64,000 nucleotides of DNA. Origin: Devosia sp. XK-2. Its GTDB lineage: Bacteria; Pseudomonadota; Alphaproteobacteria; Rhizobiales; Devosiaceae. Shown piece by piece: positions 1 through 8,819 of the stretch; position 1 is the stretch's first letter, and the number at the start of each line of letters is the position of its first letter. A program made the position numbers and the translations under genes. Where the stretch lies: contig NZ_CP146608.1 of the NCBI RefSeq assembly GCF_037113415.1, positions 2,314,501-2,378,500 of the forward strand, written 5' to 3'. The notes under the pieces were generated by a model. That model searched no databases, was not told the origin of the DNA, and saw only the letters and a program-made list of their open reading frames with translations.

Positions 1-133
1 ATTTTGACGTCCCAATTTGTTATCGGGAGAAATCAAGCGCAGCTTTTTCGGGCATGCAAGCAATTTTCGATCATTAAGGCATCAGTTCTCGCACCTGCAC
101 AAAAATAAGGCAGGTCGCTATCTCTATATCCCG

Positions 134-598
134 TCAAATGGGCAAACCGGAACGCGCCTTGACGAGCCTGATGCTCATATTGGAGTGGATGCGGGCCACG
201 CCCGGCAGTCGGGCGCTAAGGCGGCGATGCAGGTGCTCGAAATCTTCATGGTCCCGGCAGACCACTCGCAGGATGTAATCAGACTGCCCGGCCATCAGAT
301 GGCATTCGAGAACTTCTGGAATGTCCTGCACGGCGGCCTCGAAGGCATCGAGCGCCGCCTCGCTCTGGCTGGTCAGCCCAACCTCGATGAAAAACTGCAT
401 CGTAAAGCCGAGGCTCGCCGCATCGAGATCTGCATGGTAACCGCGAACATAGCCCGCTTCCTCGAGCGCCTTGATACGCCGGTGGCAGGCCGATGGGGAC
501 AGGCCCACAGTATCTCCCAGCACCTGCACGCTACGGTGGGAATCGCGCTGCAACTCGCGCAGCAACTTCCGGTCGGTGGAGTCTGGCAATTGCGGCAC
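134..598 (-). CDS. Lrp/AsnC family transcriptional regulator
   Basis: A DNA-binding regulator of amino-acid or nitrogen metabolism type. The N-terminal helix-turn-helix spans about residues 5-60 (STDRKLLRELQ, then VGLSPSACHRRIKALEEAG), and a RAM ligand-binding domain follows (FFIEVGL, then LMAGQSDYILRV). The open frame continues upstream to a TTG at 661, but I chose the GTG at 598. It has a GGAGG six bases upstream and gives 154 residues, the usual family length, with the HTH at the N-terminus. The gene stands alone, with no partner gene on its left inside the window. The effector cannot be told from sequence. The family call is firm and the start is fairly firm. Confidence 0.88.
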   Translation of the reverse strand: MPQLPDSTDRKLLRELQRDSHRSVQVLGDTVGLSPSACHRRIKALEEAGYVRGYHADLDAASLGFTMQFFIEVGLTSQSEAALDAFEAAVQDIPEVLECHLMAGQSDYILRVVCRDHEDFEHLHRRLSARLPGVARIHSNMSIRLVKARSGLPI

Positions 599-1127
599 GT
601 GCGGCCTCCATGCTGGATCAGCGACGGGCCGAACATGTGATCCAGCGGGACAAAATGACAAGCACCGCGCGCGTTATCCCCACTCGCACGCACGAAACGG
701 TGCGGACTTAGTAAACAAATACTGTAGGATCACGGCTGCTTTTTCGCACCGCAAAGAATCTGCCGGGGCCCTATATGTAGGATGATCGCCCAGCGTCTCT
801 TTTTGCGCACAAAACAGGGCGCGAAGCCGAAGCTTCGCGCCCCTTCGGGGCGACCTGCAAAGGAGCGTCAACCTTTGCGGCCGGCCGCCGATCAAACAGC
901 GGAGGCTCTGTTGGCACACCGCCATAGGCATTCCAGACACTCGACACGTCCGGTTCGCCCACTCAACGATGCAATTGGCGGGGAGTTCCCGCCATTTTTG
1001 GACGGGGCGGAATTGTGATCGCCTGCGGGTGCAATGACGGCCAGGGCAGGTTACCACGAGCCGGGTTCGCGGCGTCCTGGCCAATTTCGAGAGGCCGAAG
1101 AACCGCGCTGGTCCAGCGGGAAACGAT
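599..1127. other. Intergenic gap with overlapping hairpins
   Basis: About 530 bases with no convincing gene; the open frames here have no family signature and no good ribosome site. It holds a perfect 11-bp inverted repeat at 817-842 (arms GGGCGCGAAGC and GCTTCGCGCCC, loop CGAA). A second hairpin at 838-852 (CGCCCC, TTC, GGGGCG) overlaps it, so the two cannot form together. There is a 12-bp palindrome at 877-888 (GCGGCCGGCCGC). An 8-base word, TGTAGGAT, occurs twice near 723 and 776. The first hairpin could end the leftward transcript of the response regulator gene, but the following U-run is weak. Confidence 0.5.
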
Positions 1128-2057
1128 TTAGAGGTCGAACGACGCCTGCAGCGCCTGAATGGCCTTGATTGCTGCCGAAGCGCGGTTCTCGACCCCGAGT
1201 TTGGTATAGACCTGCTCGAGATGCTTGTTCACCGTGCGTGGGCTGAGGCCCAGAATATCGCCGATATCCTTGTTCGACTTGCCTCGCCCGATCCAAAGCA
1301 GCACTTCGCTCTCTCTTTGGGTAAGGCCGAATTGCTGGCGCAACGCATCTTCCTGCCCCTCCTCCTGCGCCCGAGCGATACGGAACAGATACTCATCGCC
1401 GCCCACCACGCCGAGATAGGCAAACTGCAAGCCGGAGGCGGCGCCTGTCTGCAGCTCAAAACCACCGCCAGGGGCCAATTGCTCGCCCTCCGCGACGCGC
1501 CATTGCATGAAGTTCTGCGACATGACCGACTGCGTCGCCGCGCCAATACCCGAGCGCTCCAGCAGCCGGTTCGCCTGCGGCGTAGACCAGAGCACCGCGC
1601 CATCGGCGCCAAAGGCCACCAGATGCCGGCCGGCAGCATCAAGGGCGATGCGGGCGCTCTGGGCGCGGCGCGCATTGGCCAGATGCACGCGGATGCGGGC
1701 GCGCAACTCGTCCACATTGATCGGCTTGCTGAGATAATCGACCCCGCCGCTTTCCAGCGCATGGACCACGTGTTCGGTCTCGGTAAGACCGGTCATGAAG
1801 ATGATCGGCACATGCACCAGCGGCGGCAGCGCCTTCATGCGCTGGCAGGTCTCAAAACCATCCAGGCCCGGCATGACCGCGTCCATCAGCACCACATCGG
1901 GCGTGACGCGTTCGACGATCTTGAGCGCCGCCTCGCCGCTGCGCGCCACCAGCACGGTAACGCCCGCCTGCTCCAGCGCCGTGGTCAAAAAGCCGAGCGA
2001 TTCCGGCGAGTCGTCGACCAGAAGGACGATATCCTGTTCCTGTTCAATCCGGCTCAT
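1128..2057 (-). CDS. LuxR-family response regulator, partner of the adjacent transporter-kinase
   Basis: A two-component response regulator of about 309 residues. It has an N-terminal receiver domain with the acidic pair D15-D16 and phospho-acceptor D59 (VVLMDAVMPG). A middle region of about 100 residues, including DAAGRHLVAFGADGAVLWS, is PAS-like. The C-terminal LuxR-type HTH starts LTQRESEVLLWIGRGKSNKD, at about residues 243-305. I chose the ATG at 2057 over the upstream in-frame ATG at 2084, because it overlaps the kinase stop codon by 14 bases and leaves the receiver at the N-terminus. The overlap implies translational coupling to the kinase gene. Likely targets are the divergent urea-transport genes or the kinase operon itself; that is inference. 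Confidence 0.9.
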   Translation of the reverse strand: MSRIEQEQDIVLLVDDSPESLGFLTTALEQAGVTVLVARSGEAALKIVERVTPDVVLMDAVMPGLDGFETCQRMKALPPLVHVPIIFMTGLTETEHVVHALESGGVDYLSKPINVDELRARIRVHLANARRAQSARIALDAAGRHLVAFGADGAVLWSTPQANRLLERSGIGAATQSVMSQNFMQWRVAEGEQLAPGGGFELQTGAASGLQFAYLGVVGGDEYLFRIARAQEEGQEDALRQQFGLTQRESEVLLWIGRGKSNKDIGDILGLSPRTVNKHLEQVYTKLGVENRASAAIKAIQALQASFDL

Positions 2058-5000
2058 GACCCACCCGCTCCAGCGTTTCGGCAAAGCCGTCGAAGTCGAA
2101 ATCCTGCATATGGCGCCTGAGGGTTTCCACGAGGGGCAGGTTGTCCGGATTGGCGGCCAACTCGCTCAGCTTGGCATCGATCCCCCTGACATGACCGATT
2201 TGCCCGAGCGCGGCCAGATCGCGCAAGTGCTCGGCACCCGGCGACTGTATCTTTTTCGGCGCCCCACTAGGCACATTCGGGGCCGGATGCACCCATTCCA
2301 GCCCCAGATGTCGCCCCAATTTGTCGACAAGCTGGTTGAGGTCGAACGGCTTGGCCAATGTATCGCTATGCCCGGCATCGGCGCTGGTCGGATTGGCGCC
2401 ATCCCCGATATTGGCGGACAGCATGACGATGGGCGCCCCAATGCCGCCAGCGCGCAACCGCTCCACCAGATCCCAGCCGCTCATCCCGGGCATGCGAATA
2501 TCGATGAAGAAGAGGTCGGGTATGGTCGCCTCGACGGCCTGGAGACAGGACGGCCCATCGACCGCCGCCACTATGTCAAAACCGAGCGGCTCGAGCATTT
2601 CGCGCATCATTTGCCGGTGATCCGCATTGTCATCGACCACCATGATGGTGCGGCGCGGCCCCTGATAGCCGACAATATCCTGCACAGGAGCCAGACGCCG
2701 GCTCGGGCGCTCGACCTTGGTCAGCATGAGCCGCGCCTGAAAACGCGTACCAACGCCGACCTCGCTGGACACGGTAATTTCCCCGCCCAGCGTTTCGGTC
2801 AGTAGTTTGGTTATGGTCAGCCCCAGACCCAGTCCGGGGGTAAAACGGTTGCGCTCCGCCTCGCCACGCACGAAGGGCTCGAAGACGTGATCGAGATCGA
2901 CCGGAGCAATGCCGCTGCCGCTATCCTCGACGGTAAAGCTCGCCACCTGCATGCGATAGCTGACAGCGAAGCTGACATGGCCGGCACTGGTGAACTTGAT
3001 GGCATTGGATAGCAGATTGACCAGAATTTGCCGCAGCCGCTTTTCGTCGGTGCGCACATAGACCGGCAGGGCACCGGAACGATGGTGGCGGAATTCGAGC
3101 CCCTTGGCTTCGGCCTGCAGGCGGAACATATCCACGATCTGGTCGAGGAAATCCTGGATGTTGACCTCGCTCGAATAGACCTGCAGCCGCCCCGCCTCGA
3201 TCTTGGAAATATCGAGAAGCCCATCGATCAGCCCGGACAGATGCTCAGCACTGCGCCGGATGACCTGGGCCGATCCGCGCCGGGTCTCCGGCAATTGCGC
3301 ATCGCGTTCGAGGATTTGAGCATAGCCCATCACCGCATTGAGCGGCGTGCGCAATTCATGGCTGAGGCCGACGACATAACGGCTCTTGGCCTGGTTGGCT
3401 GCCTCGGCTTTCTCCTTGGCGCGCTGCAATTCGGCGTCGGTTTTCGAGTGGGCGTCGATTTCCTTTAGAAGCAGGGTGTTCTGCCGCGAGCTTTCCTCTT
3501 CTGCGACGAGCCGGCTGTCATGAGCCAGGACCAGGAACCAGGTCATGACCCCGGCGGCCACCGCCAGCACGAAGAAAACGACAAGCAGGGTGCCGCCCAC
3601 CACGTCGGCGGTATGTGGCGCCGAGCGGCTGGCGAAATAGTAGATGAGACCGAGCATGCCACCCAATATGGCCAGCGCCGAGGCCATGGAGAGCCCGAAA
3701 CGCCCAAGGCGCGACTGCAGTTTTTCGATGGCCCATTCGGGCAGAACGCTGGCCGCCACCGCATGGGTCTGCGCCCGGAAATGCGCATGCGGCTTGCACA
3801 TGTCGTGGCAGCGCGCGTCGAGCGAACAGCACAGTGAACAGATCGGCGCCGCGTAGGCCGGGCACCAGGCCATGTCTTCGGGCTCGAAGGGATGCTCGCA
3901 GATCGAGCAGGTCAGCGTCTCCTTCTCCTGCCACTGTTTGCGAGGCTTCCGCGCCAGGTAATATTTGCCCTTGGTCGCCCAGGCGATGGCAGGAGAGGCA
4001 ATGAGGCAGACGACCAGCGCGATATAGGGCGACAGCGCCGAGGCCATTTCGCCAAAGGCACCGAAATGGGCGGTCAGGGCGATGACCACTGAGAGCAGCA
4101 TCGAGCCGACCCCGACCGGATTGATATCGTAAAGATGCGCGCGCTTGAACTCGATGCCCGGGGGGGCCAGGCCCAGGGGTTTGTTGATGAACAGATCGGC
4201 CGAAATCGAGCAAAGCCAGGCCATGGCAATGATTGAGAAAATGCCCAGGGTCTCTTCCAGCAGCCGATAGATGCCCAATTCCATGAGCAAAAGCGCAATG
4301 CCCACATTGAACAGCAGCCAGACGACACGGCCGGGATGGCTATGGGTCAGGCGGGAGAAGAAGTTCGACCAAGCGAGCGACCCGGCATAGGCATTCATGA
4401 CATTGATCTTGAGCTGACTGACCACCACGAAGACGGCCATGAGCATCAGCGCCACGAATTCATTGGGGATCATATAGCCAAAGGCGACGGCATACATATA
4501 GCCGGGCTCGGACGCATGCTCGGGCGATACGCCGGCCGAAAGGGCAAGAAAGGCCAGGAACGACCCCGCGATCAGCTTGGGCGCCCCCACCACGACCCAG
4601 CCAGCTCCAGCCAGGAAAATGCCCAGCTTGTGCCGCCATTTGGACGCGCCTTCGGCAGGCAAAAAGCGCAGGAAGTCGACTTGCTCGCCGATCTGGGTCA
4701 TCAACGCCAGGATAACGGCTGATGCCGCGCCGAATTTAGCGATTTCAAACGGCGCGATGGAACCTGCCGCACCTTCGGGCTGCCCGAGCCCGGCGAAGGC
4801 GCGCCAGAGATCGAACTTCTCCCAATCCATAAAGGCGATGAAGAAGAAGGGCAGAATGTTGAGCACGATCCAGATCGGCTGGGTCAACATCTGGAACGAG
4901 GAAATCATGCGAATGCCGTGGGTCACCAGCGGAATGACCACCAGCGCCGAAATGATGTGCCCAATCCAGAGTGGAATGCCGAAGGCCAGCTCAAGCGCAC

Positions 5001-5412
5001 TCGACATGATCGAGGCTTCGATGGCGAAGAGGATGAAAGTGAAGCTGGCATAGATCAGCGAGGTGATCGTCGAGCCGATATAACCAAAACTGGCGCCGCG
5101 GGTGAGGAGGTCGACATCGACGCCATGCCGGGTGGCATAGCGCGAGATCGGCACGCCAACGAGCAGAATGGCAATGGAGGCCACCAGAATGGCGATCAGC
5201 GCATTGGAGGTGCCATAGCTCAGCGTAATCGCCCCGCCTATGGCCTCAAGCGCCAGGAAGGAAATGGCACCGATCGCCGTCTGCGAAATGCGGTCGTTGG
5301 AGAAGCGCCTGGCCGATTTGGCGGTGAAGCGAAGCGCGTAGTCTTCCAGCGTCTGGTTGGCCACCCAGCGATTATATTCGCGCCTGACGGGAATGATCCG
5401 CTGCCGTGCCAT
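2044..5412 (-). CDS. NCS1-type transporter fused to histidine kinase and receiver (hybrid sensor)
   Basis: A membrane sensor of about 1122 residues. Residues about 20-500 form a multi-span transporter resembling nucleobase:cation symporter-1 proteins (many hydrophobic segments; LTRGASFGYIGS). A cysteine-rich module follows at about 503-540, with eight Cys spaced CX2C-X11-C-X7-C-X2-CC-X5-C-X3-C. Two further membrane helices lie at about 570-645. The kinase core has the H-box SHELRTPLN near 685 and an N-box NLLSNAIKFT near 800. A receiver follows with MVVDDNADH and FFIDIRMPG (Asp near 970), then an unassigned tail of about 75 residues. The ATG at 5412 has AAGG about ten bases upstream; a TTG at 5421 is the alternative. 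It lies divergent from urtA, so a urea or nitrogen-compound signal is plausible but unproven. Confidence 0.92.
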   Translation of the reverse strand: MARQRIIPVRREYNRWVANQTLEDYALRFTAKSARRFSNDRISQTAIGAISFLALEAIGGAITLSYGTSNALIAILVASIAILLVGVPISRYATRHGVDVDLLTRGASFGYIGSTITSLIYASFTFILFAIEASIMSSALELAFGIPLWIGHIISALVVIPLVTHGIRMISSFQMLTQPIWIVLNILPFFFIAFMDWEKFDLWRAFAGLGQPEGAAGSIAPFEIAKFGAASAVILALMTQIGEQVDFLRFLPAEGASKWRHKLGIFLAGAGWVVVGAPKLIAGSFLAFLALSAGVSPEHASEPGYMYAVAFGYMIPNEFVALMLMAVFVVVSQLKINVMNAYAGSLAWSNFFSRLTHSHPGRVVWLLFNVGIALLLMELGIYRLLEETLGIFSIIAMAWLCSISADLFINKPLGLAPPGIEFKRAHLYDINPVGVGSMLLSVVIALTAHFGAFGEMASALSPYIALVVCLIASPAIAWATKGKYYLARKPRKQWQEKETLTCSICEHPFEPEDMAWCPAYAAPICSLCCSLDARCHDMCKPHAHFRAQTHAVAASVLPEWAIEKLQSRLGRFGLSMASALAILGGMLGLIYYFASRSAPHTADVVGGTLLVVFFVLAVAAGVMTWFLVLAHDSRLVAEEESSRQNTLLLKEIDAHSKTDAELQRAKEKAEAANQAKSRYVVGLSHELRTPLNAVMGYAQILERDAQLPETRRGSAQVIRRSAEHLSGLIDGLLDISKIEAGRLQVYSSEVNIQDFLDQIVDMFRLQAEAKGLEFRHHRSGALPVYVRTDEKRLRQILVNLLSNAIKFTSAGHVSFAVSYRMQVASFTVEDSGSGIAPVDLDHVFEPFVRGEAERNRFTPGLGLGLTITKLLTETLGGEITVSSEVGVGTRFQARLMLTKVERPSRRLAPVQDIVGYQGPRRTIMVVDDNADHRQMMREMLEPLGFDIVAAVDGPSCLQAVEATIPDLFFIDIRMPGMSGWDLVERLRAGGIGAPIVMLSANIGDGANPTSADAGHSDTLAKPFDLNQLVDKLGRHLGLEWVHPAPNVPSGAPKKIQSPGAEHLRDLAALGQIGHVRGIDAKLSELAANPDNLPLVETLRRHMQDFDFDGFAETLERVGHEPD

Positions 5413-5421
5413 GCCGCTCAA

Positions 5422-5646
5422 GCCTTAACCAATTCGCCGCGCTGCCCAAAAAATCGCCAAGCCTTCAATAGCATGGAATGGGCAAAAATCACGCGGTTTT
5501 TCAGGGCCTTCCGTCTGGCTTCGGAATCATTGCGGCAAGCGGTTACGTCAATCGACGTATAGGGCGAACGTTAAAAGCTGTCCCAGTGTGCCCATAGGAC
5601 GCCTCCCGGTGTCTTGAGGGACTCAAACAGGTCTAGAGGGACAAAC
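5422..5646. promoter_or_regulatory. Divergent promoter region, transporter-kinase and urtA
   Basis: These 225 bases separate the leftward sensor operon from the rightward urt operon, so both promoters should lie here. AGAGGGA just before 5647 is the urtA ribosome site. I could not place a convincing sigma-54 element (GG and GC twelve bases apart in good context), although a nitrogen-regulated promoter would be expected for urt. Confidence 0.5.
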
Positions 5647-6942
5647 ATGAAGAACTTCAGCGCCAAGAGCGCTTTGCTCGCCGCCGCTCTCGCTGGCAGC
5701 GTTTCGCTGACCGCCGCGCCGGCCATGGCACAGGACGACACCATCAAGGTGGGTATCCTCCATTCGCTTTCGGGCACGATGGCGATTTCCGAAACCACGC
5801 TCAAGGACACCATGCTGTTCCTGATCGAGCAGCAGAACGCCAAGGGCGGGGTGATGGGCAAGATGCTCGAACCCGTCGTGGTCGATATCGCCTCGGACTG
5901 GCCGCTGGCCGCCGAACTGGCCCGTCAGCTGATTGAAGTCGATGAAGTCGACGCCGTCTTCGGTTGCTGGACCTCGGTCTGCCGCAAGTCGGTTCTGCCG
6001 GTCTTTGAGGAGCTGAACTCGCTGCTCTTCTACCCCGTCCAGTACGAGGGTGAAGAATCCCAGCGCAATGTGTTCTATACCGGCGCCTCCCCCAACCAGC
6101 AGGCCATTCCGGCCGTCGATTACCTCATGAATGAGGAAGGCGTTGAGCGCTGGGTGCTGGCCGGCACCGACTATGTCTATCCCCAGACCACCAACAAGAT
6201 CCTCGAGCAATATCTGCTCGACAAGGGTGTGGCCGCCGAAGACATCATGATCAATTACACGCCCTTCGGTCACTCCGATTGGCAGACCATCGTTTCCGAC
6301 ATCAAGGCCTTCGGCTCGGCCGGCAAGAAGACCGCCGTGGTTTCGACCATCAATGGCGACGCCAACGTTCCCTTCTACCGCGAACTGGGCAACCAGGGCG
6401 TGATGGCCGAGGATATTCCTGTCGTGGCCTTCTCGGTGGGTGAAGAAGAACTCTCCGGCTTCGACACCACCCCGCTGGTCGGGCACCTGGCCGCCTGGAA
6501 CTACTTCATGTCGGTCGACACCCCTGAGAACGAAGCCTTCATCGCTGATTGGCAGGCCTTCATCGGTTCGGAAGACCGCGTCACCAATGACCCGATGGAA
6601 GCCCACATGATCGGCTTCAACCTCTGGGTGAAGGCCGTCGAGGCCGCTGGCACCACCGATGCCGACGCCGTCATCGACGCCATTGTTGGCCTGGAAACCC
6701 CGAACCTGACCGGTGGCGTCGCCAAGATGCTCCCCAACCACCACATCACCAAGCCGGTGCTGATTGGTGAAATCCAGGACGACGGCCAGTTCTTCGTGGT
6801 CTGGGAAACTGAAGATTTGGTTCCCGGCGATGCATGGTCCGACTACCTGCCCGAGAGCAAGATGCTCGAGGCCGATTGGACCGCCCCGATCAACTGCGGC
6901 AACTACAATACCGAGACCATGAGCTGCGGCTCGGCAATGTAA
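5647..6942 (+). CDS. urtA: Urea ABC transporter, substrate-binding protein UrtA
   Basis: Periplasmic binding protein of the high-affinity urea importer, about 431 residues, the usual family length. The signal peptide is residues 1-29, with a cleavage site after APAMA before QDD. The mature protein opens with IKVGILHSLSGTMAISET, the type I binding fold of the branched-chain amino acid/urea/amide family. DAVFGCWTSVCRKSVLP and LLFYPVQYEGEESQRNVFY are typical of UrtA rather than of leucine-binding proteins. I chose the ATG at 5647, which has AGAGGGA upstream, over an in-frame ATG 33 bases earlier. A GC-rich hairpin follows the stop codon, then urtB. Confidence 0.96.
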   Translation: MKNFSAKSALLAAALAGSVSLTAAPAMAQDDTIKVGILHSLSGTMAISETTLKDTMLFLIEQQNAKGGVMGKMLEPVVVDIASDWPLAAELARQLIEVDEVDAVFGCWTSVCRKSVLPVFEELNSLLFYPVQYEGEESQRNVFYTGASPNQQAIPAVDYLMNEEGVERWVLAGTDYVYPQTTNKILEQYLLDKGVAAEDIMINYTPFGHSDWQTIVSDIKAFGSAGKKTAVVSTINGDANVPFYRELGNQGVMAEDIPVVAFSVGEEELSGFDTTPLVGHLAAWNYFMSVDTPENEAFIADWQAFIGSEDRVTNDPMEAHMIGFNLWVKAVEAAGTTDADAVIDAIVGLETPNLTGGVAKMLPNHHITKPVLIGEIQDDGQFFVVWETEDLVPGDAWSDYLPESKMLEADWTAPINCGNYNTETMSCGSAM

Positions 6943-6960
6943 GGCAGTTTGCCCGCCCCG

Positions 6961-6984
6961 GGCAGGGGCGACACCGCCCCTGCC
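6961..6984 (+). terminator. Intercistronic stem-loop between urtA and urtB
   Basis: Perfect 10-bp stem GGCAGGGGCG / CGCCCCTGCC with an ACAC loop, 18 bases after the urtA stop and without a U-run. Such hairpins after binding-protein genes usually stabilise the upstream message or lower readthrough. Here it would keep urtA expression above that of the permease and ATPase genes. Confidence 0.7.
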
Positions 6985-7021
6985 AGCGCGACTTTCCCGA
7001 ACGACAAGGACTTGCCCTGCG

Positions 7022-8641
7022 ATGCTGACCCTCCGCGCTCTCCGCCTGGTGCTTTTGGCCCTGCCGTTCCTGCTGCTGTCCACAAGCGCGACCCAGGCCC
7101 AGGACACACCCGTTGATATTCCCGCCAGTATCGAAGCCATGGGCGAGGCGAGCCTCAAGGAACTCCAACAGATCGTTGCCGACCTCGCCTCGACCGGCAG
7201 CGATAGTGTCGTGCCGGTCCTGACCGCGCTTGGTGCCGGCAATCTCTATCTCGAAGAAACCACTGGCGCCGTCCTGATCGAGCGTGGCTCGAGCTATATC
7301 CACCCGGTTTCGGGCGAGCCGGTGGAACTGGGCGCCGATGCCGATCTCTCGAAAATTCGCGTCAATAACGGCCTGCGGCGCGACATTGCCGCTGCCCTCG
7401 CTGGAATGACGCTGATGAGCGACAACCCCGCTCGTCGCCTCACGGCCGCGCAGGGCTTTCTGGCTAATCCCGATCCGGCCAATATCCCGCTGCTCGACGA
7501 AGCCATTGCCGCCGAAACCGATGCCAATGTTCTCAAGGTCATGCAAGCGGCGCGCGCCGTAACCATTCTGGGCGACGACGAACAAAGCGTCGAAAATCGC
7601 CAGGCCGCCGTGCCACTGGTCGCCTCGGGCGCCGGTCGCAACGCCCTAACCATCCTCAACTCCGCGCTGGATGGCGCACCCGAGGAATTGGCGCCGACGA
7701 TCCAGTCGGCTATCGCGGGTCTCGAACAGGAGCGCGCCATTTGGGGCGCCCTGCAAAATGTCTGGTTCGGCCTTTCGCTGGGCTCAGTGCTGCTGCTGGC
7801 CGCCATTGGCCTGGCCATCACCTTCGGCGTCATGGGCGTGATTAATATGGCGCATGGCGAAATGGTCATGCTGGGCGCCTACACCACCTTTCTGGTGCAG
7901 CTCGTGATCCGGCAGAACTTCCCTTTCCTGCTCGATTATTCTCTGCTCATCGCCCTGCCCTGCGCATTCTTTGTCACTGGCGCCATAGGGGTAGGCATTG
8001 AACGCGGCATTATCCGCTGGCTCTATGGTCGGCCGCTTGAAACCCTGCTCGCCACCTGGGGCCTGTCGCTCATCCTGCAGCAAACCGTGCGGTCCATATT
8101 CGGCCCAACCAATCAGATGGTGATTGCGCCAACCTGGATGTCCGGCTCGACCGAATTCTTCGGGCTTTCAATCACCTATGGCCGCTTCTGGATCGTCATC
8201 TTCGCGCTGATCGTCTTCTTCATGCTGCTGCTGATCCTCAATCGCACGCCACTGGGCCTGCAGATGCGGGCCGTAACGCAAAACCGCCGTATGGCCTCGG
8301 CAATGGGCATCCGCACCCCCTTTGTGGATGCCATGACCTTCGGCCTTGGCTCGGGCATTGCGGGGCTCGCCGGCGTGGCTCTCACTCAGATCGACAATAT
8401 CTCCCCGAACCTGGGGCAGAACTACATCATCGACAGCTTCATGGTCGTGGTCTTCGGCGGCGTGGGCAATCTCTGGGGCACGCTGGTCGGGGCATTGACT
8501 CTGGGCGTCGCCAACAAATTCCTTGAGCCCTATGCCGGCGCGGTGCTGGGCAAAATCCTGATCCTTGTTCTGATTATTCTCTTCATCCAGCGCCGTCCAC
8601 GTGGGCTCTTCGCCCTCAAGGGAAGGGCGGTGGAACAATGA
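7022..8641 (+). CDS. urtB: Urea ABC transporter, permease UrtB
   Basis: First inner-membrane permease of the urea importer, 539 residues. It has a signal peptide (LLSTSATQAQD), then an exported N-terminal part of about 230 residues that is special to UrtB, with SYIHPVSGEPVELG. The C-terminal half is a LivH-type permease of about eight helices, starting near GLSLGSVLLLAAIGLAITFG, with MGVINMAHGEMVMLGAYTTF and GLQMRAVTQNRRMASAMGI. The exported part and its length separate UrtB from ordinary LivH proteins. It pairs with UrtC to form the channel. Confidence 0.95.
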   Translation: MLTLRALRLVLLALPFLLLSTSATQAQDTPVDIPASIEAMGEASLKELQQIVADLASTGSDSVVPVLTALGAGNLYLEETTGAVLIERGSSYIHPVSGEPVELGADADLSKIRVNNGLRRDIAAALAGMTLMSDNPARRLTAAQGFLANPDPANIPLLDEAIAAETDANVLKVMQAARAVTILGDDEQSVENRQAAVPLVASGAGRNALTILNSALDGAPEELAPTIQSAIAGLEQERAIWGALQNVWFGLSLGSVLLLAAIGLAITFGVMGVINMAHGEMVMLGAYTTFLVQLVIRQNFPFLLDYSLLIALPCAFFVTGAIGVGIERGIIRWLYGRPLETLLATWGLSLILQQTVRSIFGPTNQMVIAPTWMSGSTEFFGLSITYGRFWIVIFALIVFFMLLLILNRTPLGLQMRAVTQNRRMASAMGIRTPFVDAMTFGLGSGIAGLAGVALTQIDNISPNLGQNYIIDSFMVVVFGGVGNLWGTLVGALTLGVANKFLEPYAGAVLGKILILVLIILFIQRRPRGLFALKGRAVEQ

Positions 8642-8819
8642 AGACGGACTTGAACGCGAAGGCAGCGGCCCCGTCGTCCCCTCGCCCCTCAGGGACGGGG
8701 GGCAGGGTGAGGGGTGAAGGCCCATCGTGGGGTCGCACAAGTGACCCCCTCATCCGGCGCTTCGCGCCATCTTCTCCCCTCAGGGGAGAAGGGAACACGC
8801 ACCACCGGAGTGCTTGCCC
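8642..8819. repeat. Palindromic intergenic repeat between urtB and urtC
   Basis: A 178-base spacer in an otherwise tight operon. It contains a perfect 10-bp inverted repeat with a 1-base spacer at 8771-8791 (CTTCTCCCCT / AGGGGAGAAG) and a small hairpin GGCGC-TTC-GCGCC at 8756-8768. Another inverted repeat is GTCCC/GGGAC at 8676-8696, inside a C- and G-run-rich stretch. The CTCATCC...CTTCTCCCCT...GGGGAGAAGG layout resembles dispersed palindromic repeats found in many Rhizobiales genomes. The reading frame across it is not a gene. A GGAG at 8806-8809 serves urtC. Confidence 0.7.

Noticed and set aside
674-1084. 136-residue open frame in the first intergenic gap
   Set aside because: It is Arg- and Pro-rich with no motif and no ribosome site, and it runs through the hairpins at 817-852; probably chance.
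5460-5560. Sigma-54 promoter before urtA
   Set aside because: Candidate GG and GC pairs are either 15 bases apart or lack the flanking TGGCAC and TTGCA context, so I could not support it.
5623-7242. 539-residue minus-strand open frame opposite urtA
   Set aside because: It is antisense to a clear UrtA, with composition typical of a shadow frame.
8660-8800. CRISPR or transposon remnant in the urtB-urtC spacer
   Set aside because: There are no regular direct repeats with spacers, no transposase fragment and no target-site duplication that I can see.
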